Source: Lineus longissimus (lineage: Eukaryota; Nemertea; Pilidiophora; Heteronemertea; Lineidae). From it: a stretch of DNA of 64,000 bases. Below, piece after piece: positions 24,114-35,500 of the stretch (positions are counted from its first letter, which is position 1; each line of letters begins with the position of its first letter). The DNA lies in NCBI RefSeq assembly GCF_910592395.1, contig NC_088314.1, positions 12,586,001-12,650,000 on the forward strand, given 5' to 3'. The translations under genes and the position numbers were made by a program. The notes beneath the pieces were generated by a model, which saw only the letters and a program-made list of their open reading frames with translations, had not been told where the DNA came from and searched no databases.

Positions 24114-25857
24114 ATGGAGAACTTAGACAGCCATATTAAGGGGGCTCTCTCCAACTTTCGGAGGGGTTTCCGTGCCGAATTGCTGACAGCCGAGGAAAGG
24201 GAGATTTTCAGGGCATTCTGCCACGAACTTGATGGTGTTGCAGGGTGCCTGGCTCAAAAGTACAGCCCTGACGTGTATGGCCGGGCGGAGGCGAGGAAAC
24301 ACCAACTGGTGCAGGTAATGAACTGACAGTTGTATTTCTAATTTCCAATTTATACAGATACGTCAAAAGCATAGTAGGCCTACGTCAATTAGGTTATTTG
24401 TGTCATTCCCGAGCCTAGAAAGGGAAATATTGATCCCAAGCCGACAATTTCCGAAGCCTTCCGAATGGTAATTTGCAAGAGGTGGCGAACATTGACGTCA
24501 GCTTCTACATTGTGTTTATGAAAGAGCAAAGTCTAATCAATCAAAAATTGAAAATAACATGTTGTCATAAGCCACTTACGCATTGTTTTCTAATCAGCTA
24601 TATAAACAGTTACTAACTTTGATTAGCCGTGTCCTGGCATGGTACCAAATTGCGATAATGACATCACCACCTATACCGCCTGAAATTTGATTGATTGACA
24701 TAATTGACATGGCGGGAAGCGGGAAGCAGCCCGCCAGAGTGCACAAAAATTGGTTTGATATAACTGCGGGTTTAGTACTCACAGGGGGCCTAACGTCCAG
24801 GGGGTCGAGGTGCGAACGAAATAACTGAGACTGTACCCTAGACCTTAAGATGGCGCAGGCCCTCTGCGCGGCCTACTTGGATTAGAAAGAAATGTTACTA
24901 TAGAAAGTTATTGCCCAAATTGTTAACCCCCTCCCTCTGTGAAGAAATTGGCGGCCTATGTTTTTTTCTTTCCATATTTTCCATATGTTTTTGTCATTCC
25001 AGAGTTATCCTATGGTTGTGGATGAGATCAGGCTCATTCACAAGCAGATCCTCCGCATGATGAGGTCCAATGGTCCACGGAAGAGTCTGCGAATTGCTCG
25101 GTAGGTTCATGAGCTTCATGAGTTCTTTATTCTCAACGGAAATAGAGAAAAACGGGTTTTTTGTGGGGGGGGGGGGCAGGCAACAGGAAAAATGGTGTCC
25201 GCCCCGAATCAATATGGTAGCTGTTTCCCTGGACACCACCACTTAGAATGATAGCTGTATGTATTGCAATTCTTGTTTCATTACAGAGATGTACCAAGTT
25301 GCGTCTTCGACCAGATCCGGGGCCTGATGACGACAAACTCATTCCGGACCACAGTTAGAGAGACAAGAACCACCTTGACACTTGCCATCACCAGCGCAGA
25401 GAAGGTGGTGATCCTTTTTAACTTCTGGGGCAGGGAAGAGGGTTTAGAAAGGAATAGCCTGCTGAGGAAGACGGACCGACAGGTAAATTGCATCCCAGGC
25501 TCCTCCTGACTAAAATTTATCCCGATGTGTGAATAAAGGTGACAAAGGTTGGAATGCACGAATAACTCCCTACATTCCCATGATGGCCAATTGGTGTAGT
25601 AAAGATCCTGCTAGCAGGCTTTAATTGATAGAGTATGAACTTAAATGTAATGTGAGACACTCTAATGTCATGATGCAAGTGCATTTGACTTTAATCTCAT
25701 GATACTGATTGATTGTTCCTTTTCATTTCAGGGAAATAAGATGAGCATCCTCGTGAATGAGAGCCACCCCTTCACCCTGATGTACCATAGCAACACCAAG
25801 AGACTCTTCCTCACATCTGGATATGAGGTGTTGAATAAATATGGTATTGCCCAGTAA
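24114..25857 (+). CDS. Unknown 206-aa protein, four exons, in the two-gene transposon
   Basis: I do not recognise this family. Exons are 24114-24314, 25003-25100, 25287-25482 and 25732-25857. Every junction is GT-AG and phase-consistent (0, 2, 0), and the sum is 621 bp with the stop at 25855. The ATG follows CACAAA. The predicted protein starts MENLDSHIKGAL and is mostly helical and basic, with motifs LIHKQILRMMRSNGPRKSL, VVILFNFWGREEG and HPFTLMYHSNTKRLFLTSGY. No signal peptide or membrane segment is apparent. It converges with the bromodomain-transposase gene in the same element, so a role in transposition (DNA binding or regulation) is an inference only. Confidence 0.75.
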
Positions 25858-25984
25858 AAACGTTTTTGTTGCTATTTCCTTTCTTTGAATGAATGGATCT
25901 CCAGCAAGTGTCTTGTTCCTCCAATTTCCTGGATGCTACCAGAAAAGCAAGGATTGACTTAATTAACAAACTGGGTATCAGGAC

Positions 25985-26300
25985 ATCCTCCCCCTCCCCC
26001 CTCCTGGACATTCCCCCTGGACATCTGCCCCCCCCCTCCCGGACATTAGTTGACCCCCTGGGACATCTCCCCCCTTGAAGGACTTCAGATAAACCAATAT
26101 CAGTCAGTTTTCATCAGGGGAGCAAATGTTCGAGAATCAACAAACTGCGGAAGAATCAGATTCAAGATAAGAATCTGCTACTGTATCTGGAGTAGGCGGG
26201 GAAATGCATCTCCCCTAGTTCATTTGCCCCCCCCCCCGCCCTGAAGGATCTATATCAGACACAGTGATATCCTTTGGGGTGTCAGGGGGCAAACATCCAG
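25985..26300. repeat. Pyrimidine-rich simple repeat (GGACATCTCCCCCC units)
   Basis: Between the two convergent genes of the element lie repeats of CTGGACATTCCCCCTGGACATC-like words and C runs. On the right they pass into the complementary GGGGGCAAACATCCAGTGGGC. The local inverted arrangement could fold. No coding is inferred. Confidence 0.5.
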
Positions 26301-27290
26301 TGGGCAGATGTTCAGGGGGCAAATGTCCTAGAAATGCAGATTATAGGAGGCATTTCCAAAGTTCCAGCAATGCTGACATGGATGCAGGGTGATCATATGG
26401 ATTGTGCTGATGTCATCTGGAAAGAAATGTCCCTTGAACATGGCAGTCTTGACATCTGTGAAGTTGAAACCTCTCCTGGTGTTCATTGCCACATCTCACT
26501 AGTGTCAGGCATGTACATGTACAAGAAAGACTATTCAAAACAACACCAAATTTTATGGTTAACACTGATTATAATTGAAAAAGTATAAATTCAATCACTC
26601 AATAACCAGATAAATTATTTATCATTGACATTCATTAATAATTTGTATGAATGACATTAAGAAGTCGTGGACAACAAAATTGAGCATTCAAAACTTGACA
26701 TTTGGACACGTTTTTCAATCAACCAATTTACAACTGAACTCCTTTCCTTTTGATAATCTATGTAAATCTGGCAACTATGAATCCTTGTACAACAATACAA
26801 CAAATATCATTTTCCTGCATTATACACCAGTGGCTATTGACCAAGGCAGTGCCATTAAAACCTGATGCAGGGCTATCAACGCACATTCTATAGAAATTTG
26901 GCCATTACAGGATATTCCAATCCACCTTTAACTGCTCACAGCTTTTTGCCATTACATGTAGTTACACTAATGTAAAACCGTCAAGAGTTACAATGCATCG
27001 TGATGTGACGACAGCCAACACAATGTCAACGTTGTTCCCAATCAAGTTCATGAATCTTTAGGAGGTACAATTGTACCAAGTTTTAAGTCAAAAGCTTCAT
27101 TATTTGCAAAATGTGCCAATTTACACTATTTGACTTCTGCGACCTTGAAAAATAGGTCAAATCAAAAACCTGTATGATATGTTATGTGGCTTTATTAGAT
27201 GTACCTATGATTAAAATTTGGCACTGATCCATGCATTAAGGAGATATAGGACTTTTTGTGTTTACGGTTAACAGGAATGCAAAGGCCTTT
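26301..27290. other. Intergenic stretch inside the two-gene element
   Basis: No gene is seen. The last 200 bp (about 27060-27260) are a fragment of the hairpin-ended repeat family (TTTGACTTCTGCGACCTTG and following words). Confidence 0.45.
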
Positions 27291-30200
27291 CTACCAGACA
27301 ACATCACGCTGTGCCTTCCTCATTTCTGGTGAGATTCGTCTTTTCTCACAGGTTTCTTCAATCAGCTTCATTGTGGGATGATTGCAGAATAGACATGCAC
27401 CCTCAGTGGCTAAACCACACTTACACATGTCAGCTTTCACATTTGGATTGATGTGATATCTATCTCTGGACCTACTCTTCACCAAATCTTTCACAACATC
27501 CATATCATGCTCTTTGAGCCAATACAGATCAAGATATTCATGCCGGAATATCATACCCCACTTGTTCTGGGGGGTACTGAATCTCGCATACTCCTTCAAT
27601 TGTTTGTTCTTGGCCTCCCGTCCTTGCATACTATTGATACCTAGACCAATTCCTAAGCGGAAATAAAGAACCTCCGCATGAAATCGAACAACATATCCAA
27701 GATGCCAAGTTGTCAAGTTTGCTCCAGTCATCAAAAGAACGTGACATGCATGGTACTGTCGAAAAACAGTCTGCAATCGTTGCAGTTCAAACTGACTGAA
27801 TTTGATCTTTGAAGCAAGACCAATAGCTTCGCGCACAACCGTGCAGGCAAAGTGAAATACCAGGAGACTGAATTGTCTATCAGGAGTCCCATTTTGTCCC
27901 ACAGCCTTGATCAAGTAGGGGTAACCCTGGCAAAATTTGAAGGAGTCTTCTCCTGTAAACCTTACACCAAGAAGCCTTGTGCCACAGGAACCTTTTGACA
28001 GAGCGGCACAATTCTCTGTAAACCACCTTCTGACCTGTATGAAAATACGACCAGCGTGAACTTCATCCCGAAGACAAACCAGGTATCTGCCAAAGGGAGA
28101 TTCTATGAAAGCATTATTCTTAAAATCAATGCAACCCCTGATGACCTTATCATCAGTTAGTGTTAGGGCTTCAGTCAAAATAGCCTGGTGAAGCTGAGCA
28201 CAGATGTTATTTTTCAGATGAAGAGAATCGATATAACAGTGCTCCGAGTAAATGCCAAGTGTAGGTACGTGTTCTTGCCTAGAATGCAAGGATGCAATGT
28301 ATTTAGTCACTACATCACGCCTGCTGGCCTCCTGTTTTTTCAAGGCCACTTTTTTTACCACGGCTAGTCGATCAAGATACGACCAAGGTTTCCAGGTGGA
28401 TTCACTGCCACCTAAACTTCCGTCAAGCTTTGACAGGTCATCTTTTCGCACATTGCCATAACTGGATGGATAGGTAGCTGCATTGCTGAGCTCGCCACAA
28501 GCAGTGGCTATCCACTTGCAGTCACCCGGAACAAGTTCAAGAGTAAACCTGACCACAGTGGATCCAATCATGAACTCTTTCTTCTCAATGGACTCCATGT
28601 TTGAAGCTATTTCGGCAACATAGTTGAGAATAGAAGCATGGTCCTCAGGTACATCAGCCCCGAACAACAAAAACTGGTACATGCAGCTATTAACCTTCTC
28701 AGACAAATTCAGAAAAGACAATAGAACAGACGTGTGCGTTTTCAACTTCGAGGCAGGAGCACCATCTGCCCCAACAGATATCGAAAAATAGCCTCTTTCC
28801 TTCTTCAGCCAATTCAAAGATTGCCCATTGACCTGTAACTTCTCATCTATCTCTAAATAGACTGATGCTATCTTCAGGAGGGTGTCTTCGAGATTCCGGT
28901 AGCAGCCGGAAACACCTGCAACTTCATGAACCTGAAGCTCTTTACAAATACTTTTCAACTGATGAACAAGTTCCTGATATGTCATCAGCTCATCACCACT
29001 ACATTCGAAACTGAGATCTGCCTGCCGCAATGAAGTGTATTTTCGACTGGATATTGAACCATTACGATACATGTATTTGACACACCGGACCACATTTGCT
29101 TCCGTTACCCGTTCCTTATGTTTTGTTACTCTGCCTTCCTTGGGTCTCGATAAATTTGAATAGTACTTTTGAATGGCTCCCTTCCCTGCTTTTTTAACCA
29201 ACGTCAGCCACAATCCATCCTGCACACTTTTGGAATCAGCTCCATGAATTGGTTCCAATGCCTTGCATGTTTCGTCAACTCGTTTAGTCATGGTTGTGTT
29301 GCTCAGGTAGCATCTCGCAGAGTCGTTTGGCAGAACACGGGTCGGGTTCGTCACACACCGTAGTGTCGATTTCATCTCTACCTGAACATATTGGTCTAGT
29401 TTAACAGGGGGTACAAATTCAGCTCTCAGTCTTTCCTTCCATTCGATCTGAAAGTGAAACCAAACAAAATTAGCACATACAGATAAATGCATCTTTCAAG
29501 AACTGAGTGCCAAAGAACTGAAGGCCTAATGTATTCGATGCTGATTACCGGTTGTTTCCATTTTTCCGCAACAACCCATTGGGTGTCCCAAGGGATGAAA
29601 AATGTTGCTAAGAGGGCAATATAAACGTTTGTTCAGGATACCAGTTCTTGATTGAGGCTCAAAACTGGTAATGGTTGCCTGTACGCATCAAAAAGATTGT
29701 ATAGGCCTACACTGCTCCTCAAGGCTGGCTTTGCAACAAAATTATATGTGACAAGGTAACAAATTTCAGTGTAACATAATATATCTCAGACTAAGATACC
29801 CGTACAGTGCTGCTGTCTTTTGTTGTAGAATTACTGTTAAGATAACATACCTCAGCAGTCAAATCACGAATACACTCTTCCTTTTCCCTGATGTCATCAT
29901 CCAGCTTCTCAACCTGGCTTTGCACCACTTTCATGGCACTGGCATGGGCCATGTCAAGTTTTGCCTCTTTCTGTGCACGCCTATACATTCTGATATCCCA
30001 GCCAGTTCCGGTAGCTTTTTTCTGGAACCGAAAGTGATGAAAGGTCAGCATACGGTAATAAATTGTGTTCAGCCGGTGGATGAAATGAACAATGTAATGA
30101 AATGGACAACTTTAGACAGCCCAGGTTGCTGTGTCATATGACTTTGACATCTGTGAACACATGTGAACCAAAAATGCAGTGCTCACTTTATCCCTTTAAA

Positions 30201-31600
30201 ATTGAATATATTACAGGTACAATCAAATGTAGCTGAAATGATGACAGGGGAATATTCAGCGTACTGGTACTCTTGCTATAAGAGGCTAAATAAAAGAAAG
30301 AATGGTCAGACTGTGATTTTAAGATGTGACTTCAGAGGGTATTGAAAGCAGTTTGTGCGACATCAGCTACACAGGTCTGGTATAATTAGCCTTGGACAGG
30401 AGAAGAATATTTCTTGGGGGAAACAGTACATGTACATCATTTCTATAATACCTTTGCTGGTTTCCTGCTCTTCAGTTTATCATACTCCACAGTGTAGAAG
30501 CCAAAGACAGTGTCACAGTCAACCCGAATCTGACTTGCTGGATCTCTGTTGTACTTCACACAATTATCTCTGACGAGGAGCATGTCTGTATGAAAGTCCT
30601 CAATGTCTTTATACTGACCACTCTGAAATGGAAGTGATAGGATTTAGTGATCTGCAAGTGAGAAGTTGCGAGTTTCCAATATGATGCAGCCCACCCAGCT
30701 TAAAAACACTACTGTTCGAGGCCAACAGAGAATGCCAGAGGACACAACGTCATTACATCATGGAGCAACCAGATTGAAGCTGTGACGTCATTCAGCAGCA
30801 GAACATCAAAAGAGGCAGATGCCAGTCAACCACAGCCACCCTTATGAGGCCTAGAGGAATCAACCACACCAATTGGGACCAGTGGGCAATGATTTGACTA
30901 GCATTTTCGACCAGTCTACAATTTGGTGTCTCTGAGGGGGTCTTAGCATTCACTTCTTCATGGGTTGAATTTCCCAAACATTGTTTGAGCTACCACAGTA
31001 TTATCCAAATGCTACCCACCTTTATTTTCCCTTGGATGGTTGAAAAATCCATTGGGTGCTGAATCAAATTGAAGTAACCTTGTGCATCATCTTTATTCAC
31101 TGAAACAGGATGATAGCAATAAAGAAATAATGGACATTATAAGCTACACTACAGGAGGTGCCAGGGCATCTCATAAAATTGCAAAGCTGGGTGGTGGTGG
31201 AAGTGCAACATTAACTTGTCGTCTTCAGTGTGTGTATTAGAAGTGAGCTCTGATCATCTAATTCCTTCAAAGCAGTGTGCAGTATCTATCACAGTGTCAG
31301 AAAATACCAGTTGTCTTTTGTGGACATCTGAGTACAGACTGTCAGGTGTTTATCCACAATACATACATGATGTTTCTGGGTAGGCAATCACATAATATCT
31401 TCGAACACCTGTAGGCAACTGAGTCAAAAACCTAAGATTGAATAAGATTCATAATATCATGCCCGATTTCTCCGGCCTGATTTGTGATATTTACCTGGTA
31501 ATCTAAACCAAACTGATGGGTCAATGTTAATTCTATTCATTCTTCCTCCTCTGTAGTGGGCAACCCTCTGGAGCAATCCCAGACACTCGGACTCCATCAT
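27291..31600 (-). CDS. Bromodomain plus transposase-like protein, about 894 aa, five exons
   Basis: Exons on the minus strand are 31600-31495, 31099-31020, 30622-30452, 30021-29851 and 29447-27291. All introns are GT-AG with matching phases, and the total of 2685 bp ends in TAG. Residues 1-119 form a bromodomain: helix Z with ECLGLLQRV, the loop HPMDFSTIQGKIKSGQY, and NCVKYN, where Asn87 is the expected acetyl-lysine contact. Residues 120-176 look like a charged coiled coil. The single 2157-bp last exon holds a region known to me only from dispersed invertebrate uncharacterised genes: SVGADGAP near residue 403, GREAKNKQL near 783 and a cysteine cluster CKCGLATEGACLFC near 850. The Asp and Glu in these motifs are candidate DDE residues (inference). 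The start may be the ATG at 31600 or an ATG split across the upstream intron. Confidence 0.82.
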
Positions 31601-31898
31601 GGAGGCTGTTGCCACTGAAATAAACACCAAAGATTGTTAATAAGGCGTGCACAAATATTGACACAGCATAAACTCTTTTCAATTGCAGACCTCTACTAAA
31701 ATTAAAACCAATTTAGAAAAGTGTTTCTTGAACTGAAAGTGGGTGTTTTGAGAAAACAAAATCGAAAAATGCCATCAAAAATATCTATGTCATGGATGTC
31801 TGATTAATAGAAATAGTATTTCTGAAACAGGACCATTTGATCCCAACTCTTAAGAGAACAAGTATATGCTGCCTATTGTTTCATTTCTTTATACTTAC

Positions 31899-31994
31899 TC
31901 AGACTGAAAGCTGTTGAAATCTACAACAGGGAAAAACCAACTGTGGACAGCAGTTCCAAAGGGAGAATGACTCCCATTTGGATTTGTAAGTACT
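31899..31994 (-). other. Candidate upstream exon of the bromodomain-transposase gene
   Basis: This 96-bp minus-strand block has an acceptor ending TTTCAG and a strong donor GTAAGTAT, and is open in one frame (FGTAVHSWFFPVVDFNSF). Joined to the next exon it does not continue in the bromodomain frame; it would meet a stop. It is either a 5' untranslated exon, with an ATG formed across the junction, or evidence of a frameshift in the following exon. Confidence 0.5.
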
Positions 31995-33279
31995 CTGAAA
32001 TGAAATGAAAATCATGATCCAGTTGTGGTAACGGTACAAGCGTGAATGCCTTTAAAATTCTTGACACAATGGACTTAACTACCGGAGAAATCATACTCCC
32101 TGTTAAACTAGACCAATCTTTTCAGGAGAGAAAAGGCATCATCAAATAGTTATCTTACTCTGGGATCCCCCTAAATTTTGCCCGTGAATACCCTGGGTAA
32201 ATCATGCCGATTGTGCCCTCGATTTCTTTGGAAAATGACCCACTCTTCGGCAATCCTGCCTCCTGGCGGCGTCGCCCATGTGGGTCTACCCCTACCCCTA
32301 ACCCTCATTCCTGCACCCAGAGTGGCCATCCAGCCTAACCTTGCCCCTACCCCCAATCTTAACCCCCTACCACCTCCCTAACCCTCCGATATAGACTGCC
32401 ATAACCCTAGGCTCTAGCCGCAACAGTACAGTAGCCATTGAGATGTACAGCAAATGTACAGGCCCAGTGCACTCAGGCCTCTGTGCATTTCAAGGTCATG
32501 ATAATTTCTGTTGTCTATTAAAATAACATGTGCCCACACTAATGATTTGGCCCTTGGTAGACTAGATATATGATGCAGCCTACGAGGAACACAAACACAG
32601 GGTAGGAAGAGCTGCAATTTTGTACAGACATACATTTTTGTAAATAGCCAAGGTCAACTGGAGCCCAAGGGCCTAAATCCGCCATTATGGGCGTTGGGCC
32701 CATGCGCCATGACCCACCAAAGCTGAAATTATAGGTATCAAATTATCTTCCTATTTCTATTTTGAAGATCTCAATGCACTGCTCAACGAAATTCCGCAGA
32801 GTGTAAATTGAATACACCAAACACAACACCTTTTTTTTACATTTCGGATTGGTGTTAGAATAATCTAACTAGCTGCTCATAAACTTTGACATTTATCACT
32901 TCCGTTGAGCCAAAAATGTTCTCTTACCATGCCTAAAATTTGATGAAATTCGGGATAAAATTCAGAGAAAATCGTTTTTCATTTCTCTATCCGCCATTCT
33001 GATCTTGTTGAAGTCGAAGGCCGCTGGGTGGCAGCAGCTCCCGGTTAGGGCCAGGCAGGAAAATACTAAAATCAATGGATTTTTAACCGGCTTCAAAAAT
33101 TGACCTCCGTCCAGTGGCGCTCCACGCGGGGCGTGACAGAACTGATGCTAAGCGGTTGCTTGATCTCAACGGTTTCGAGGCGCTGTGATACATAAGTACA
33201 TCAAATGTACATGCAATACATGCAATAACGCCGCCGCTTACCCTACCGCAATGACAATGTCCACATCGCTGTTGCCATC

Positions 33280-33551
33280 CTTAAAATTGATTCCAGCGCC
33301 ACACAACGTCTATTTGGGAAACTTCAAATTTTGCGGAAAAGCGCCACCAAACATCTATTCGAGTTATTAACAAAAAGCTGAAAACACGACAATATATGTC
33401 AGTATTTGAGATACGAGCGCCACCAAACGTCATGTTTATTTCAGGTACGTCTCTGTTAAAACGAGCGCCACCAAACGTCTATTCGAGTCATAACACGACA
33501 TAAAATGACTATTTGAGACAACCTCTATTTATGCGGAAATAACCGCCCATA
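33280..33551. repeat. Right terminal inverted repeat with subterminal direct repeats
   Basis: The outer end is the inverse of the left end. Inside are three copies of GCGCCACCAAACRTCTATTCGAGT-like units (about 33343-33365, 33417-33434 and 33464-33490). They lie between the outer part and the part matching the inner left end. The right end is therefore about 150 bp longer than the left through expansion of these units. Confidence 0.8.
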
Positions 33552-33610
33552 GTTATAATTTCAGAGCCGATGCAGTGGAAGTGAATAATCCACTGCAGAA
33601 GTGAACTCAC

Positions 33611-33807
33611 TCTTCAAACGCAGTATAATCGATGTTCATTCGACAAGGGAGCCCTGGTGGATCTCCATTGTAGTAAAATCCATGAATATTGTGTGTTGTC
33701 TCATCAAGTTTGTACACATCAAGCTTATTTCGCGATAGGAGGTGCCAAAAACCAGCATCTAAAGCACTGCTGAAAGGCACAAACTGTAATCGACATGGGG
33801 TGGACAT
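33611..33807 (-). CDS. ATG7: ATG7 coding exon 1 with start codon
   Basis: The ATG at 33807 opens a segment reading RLQFVPFSSALDAGFWHLL and later YYNGDPPGLPCRM, which is the highly conserved start of ATG7 (human KLQFAPFSSALDVGFWHEL, YYNGDSAGLPARL). The exon ends in phase 2 at a donor GTGAGT (33610-33605). Exon 2 at 1257 joins it in frame, giving a 32.4-kb intron. The frame is also open upstream to a TTG, but the ATG has an A at -3 and fits the family length. ATG7 is a cytosolic homodimeric E1-like enzyme of autophagy. Confidence 0.92.
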
Positions 33808-33997
33808 TATGAATGAATCTTCCAAACGGGCGGGCCGGACAGATAAAACTTCAAAGGCGATTTGTTATATGTACAAGGCAAAAAGTTATTTCATGACTCG
33901 GGTGAGTGACCCATTTCCCGGGATTTCTTAGTTGGCCGCAGCCGTCGATTTGCACTTTGTAAATCTAGTATGATTCAACTATTTGATCACATGTATG

Positions 33998-34007
33998 TCA
34001 TGTGACG
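33998..34007. promoter_or_regulatory. TCATGTGACG: M-box/CRE-like site upstream of ATG7
   Basis: About 190 bp upstream of the ATG7 start codon the sequence TCATGTGACGTC contains an E-box of the M-box type (TCATGTGA) overlapping a CRE-like TGACGTC. MITF/TFE factors bind such E-boxes and control autophagy genes in animals. Use of this site here is inferred from position only; no transcription start can be read. Confidence 0.35.
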
Positions 34008-34274
34008 TCCTTCTTCTTGCGGGAATTTTGACGTTTATGCTCTTTCTTTGGACAAATTCGCGAAACTTCTTATTAGTCTGCTGATCAGCTGCAAGTGCTG
34101 TGGCTTACAAGAATAACCATGAGTGGTGATATTATCCTCTTTATCACTGTCGACACTTCCATTGCAGAAGAGGCAAGCATTCATCATAGGCCTACAATGA
34201 AATTGAAAAGATTCTGCAAGGGGGGGGGAGCATGTGACTGGCTCTGTCTTTAGGATATGATTTTAAGACTCCTG

Positions 34275-35319
34275 GGCCCGTATTCATAAAGCTACTTAAG
34301 TCAAAGTGGGGCACCTAAAATGCATCTTAAGTTTAGGTGGGGTACTTACTTAAATAAGTCATATTCATAAATATGCTTAAGTCAGGTTGCCCACTCAAAT
34401 CGAATCTTAGATTTGAGACACCTCCGGGGCAGTCTTAGCTCTAAGTTGACTGGTTCTTTCAGGGTTTTTTAGCACGGCGCTCATCGGAGATGAGTTTGTT
34501 GATGTTGGCTTGGCAACATGAAATTGCACACAGGCGTGCAATTCGCAGGGAAAGGGGTTTTCGTGATCGCCTCCATCCACAGGACTTCTAAAACGACTGA
34601 TAATTATATCAGCGATATCGGTTTGATCGGCAAACATTATTCTTGTGAGGGATAACCACGAATCGGAAACTAGGAGGAATTACGCGCTGCTTCCTGAGTT
34701 AAAACTGCTTGCGACTCTCCGGTTTACAATTTTTACGCTTGCGGATCATTCCAAGAGCTGGTGATACTGTCAACATTTCCAAACCAACCACGAGTCGAGT
34801 AACAACCTCACTGAACCAAATTTCTGAAACAAGATGTCACTCCTCAATTATCTGTTTTTATTATCAGATTCTTCGATTTCACGGTGTTATCAGTGTGGTC
34901 GATGGAATGCCTACAGTACTATATGAGTGGAGATAATATGCGACGTTGGGAAGGGGATGAGGTCATCTTTAGGGGTATCCATTGCGGCCATAGCTTGTGA
35001 CGCCACTTTTGAACACCCCCGGGCAACGATGATATAATTGTGTACAGAAAAATGATTTGTACTTTGCCCTATTGAATACCCACGATCAATGAATAATGAT
35101 ATAATTCATAGGCAGAAATCAACAAGAAATATGACACGGGTACCTGATGTGTCTTTTGAAGAAAGATAAGTGTTACACTCAAACTTAAGCGGTCAACCTG
35201 GCTAGTGGGGCGCTGAGTAGGCCTAGTTTTATGAATCCCAGTTTAGGTGAGGAACTTTGGGAAGTTGACCACTCAGGGTTTTATGGCACTTGAGTTAAGA
35301 ACTTTTATGAATATCGGCC
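34275..35319 (+). mobile_element. PIF/Harbinger relic, internally deleted
   Basis: The ends read GGCCCGTATTCATAAA and, inverted, GGCCGATATTCATAAAA, and are flanked by the 3-bp duplication CTG (34272-34274 and 35320-35322). Around 34530-34640 the plus strand still shows RRAIRRERGFRDRLHPQDF followed by stops, then RYRFDRQTLF. This is the N-terminus of a Harbinger transposase related to that at 44283-45602. A further remnant, LPELKLLATLRF, follows. The rest of the transposase is gone. Confidence 0.75.
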
Positions 35320-35387
35320 CTGAACAAGTAAAAATATATAGGAAAAATCTCATGTAAAGGAATGCAAAAAACTTTCTGCACCCCTGC

Positions 35388-35500
35388 TACAGCCCCCCCC
35401 TTAAAGTGTACCTATTGGCTTAGCCTTTAAATTTGCTTGCCTGCTACAGCCCCCCCCCTTAAAGTGTACCTATTGGCTTAGCCGTAAAATTTCCTTGAGA
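35388..35500. repeat. Tandem duplication, about 60-bp unit
   Basis: Two direct copies of CTACAGCCCCCCCCTTAAAG followed by TGTACCTATTGGCTTAGCC, separated by a short spacer. A simple local duplication. Confidence 0.7.

Larger units (their letters stand above)
23006..33557. mobile_element. Two-gene DNA transposon with bromodomain-transposase, TIR TATGGGCGG, TSD GTTATA
   Basis: The sequence GTTATA at 23006-23011 is followed by TATGGGCGGTTATTTCCGC. At the other end the exact inverse finishes at 33551 and is followed by GTTATA at 33552-33557. The first about 31 bp of the two ends differ by one base (AAATAAAGG against AAATAGAGG). Further inside, both ends share GCTTTTCCGCAAAA and TAGAYGTTGTGTGGCRCTGG. 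The body is 10,540 bp. It holds a four-exon plus-strand gene (24114-25857) and a multi-exon minus-strand gene (27291-31600), which converge. The whole element sits in ATG7 intron 1. A 6-bp duplication and these ends do not match a superfamily I can name with confidence. Confidence 0.85.

Noticed and set aside
23006-33557. Polinton/Maverick identity for the 10.5-kb element
   Set aside because: The 6-bp duplication fits, but there is no protein-primed DNA polymerase, retroviral-type integrase, ATPase or protease gene.
33808-33825. Longer ATG7 start beginning MEDSF
   Set aside because: The first codon of that frame is TTG; the true ATG is at 33807.
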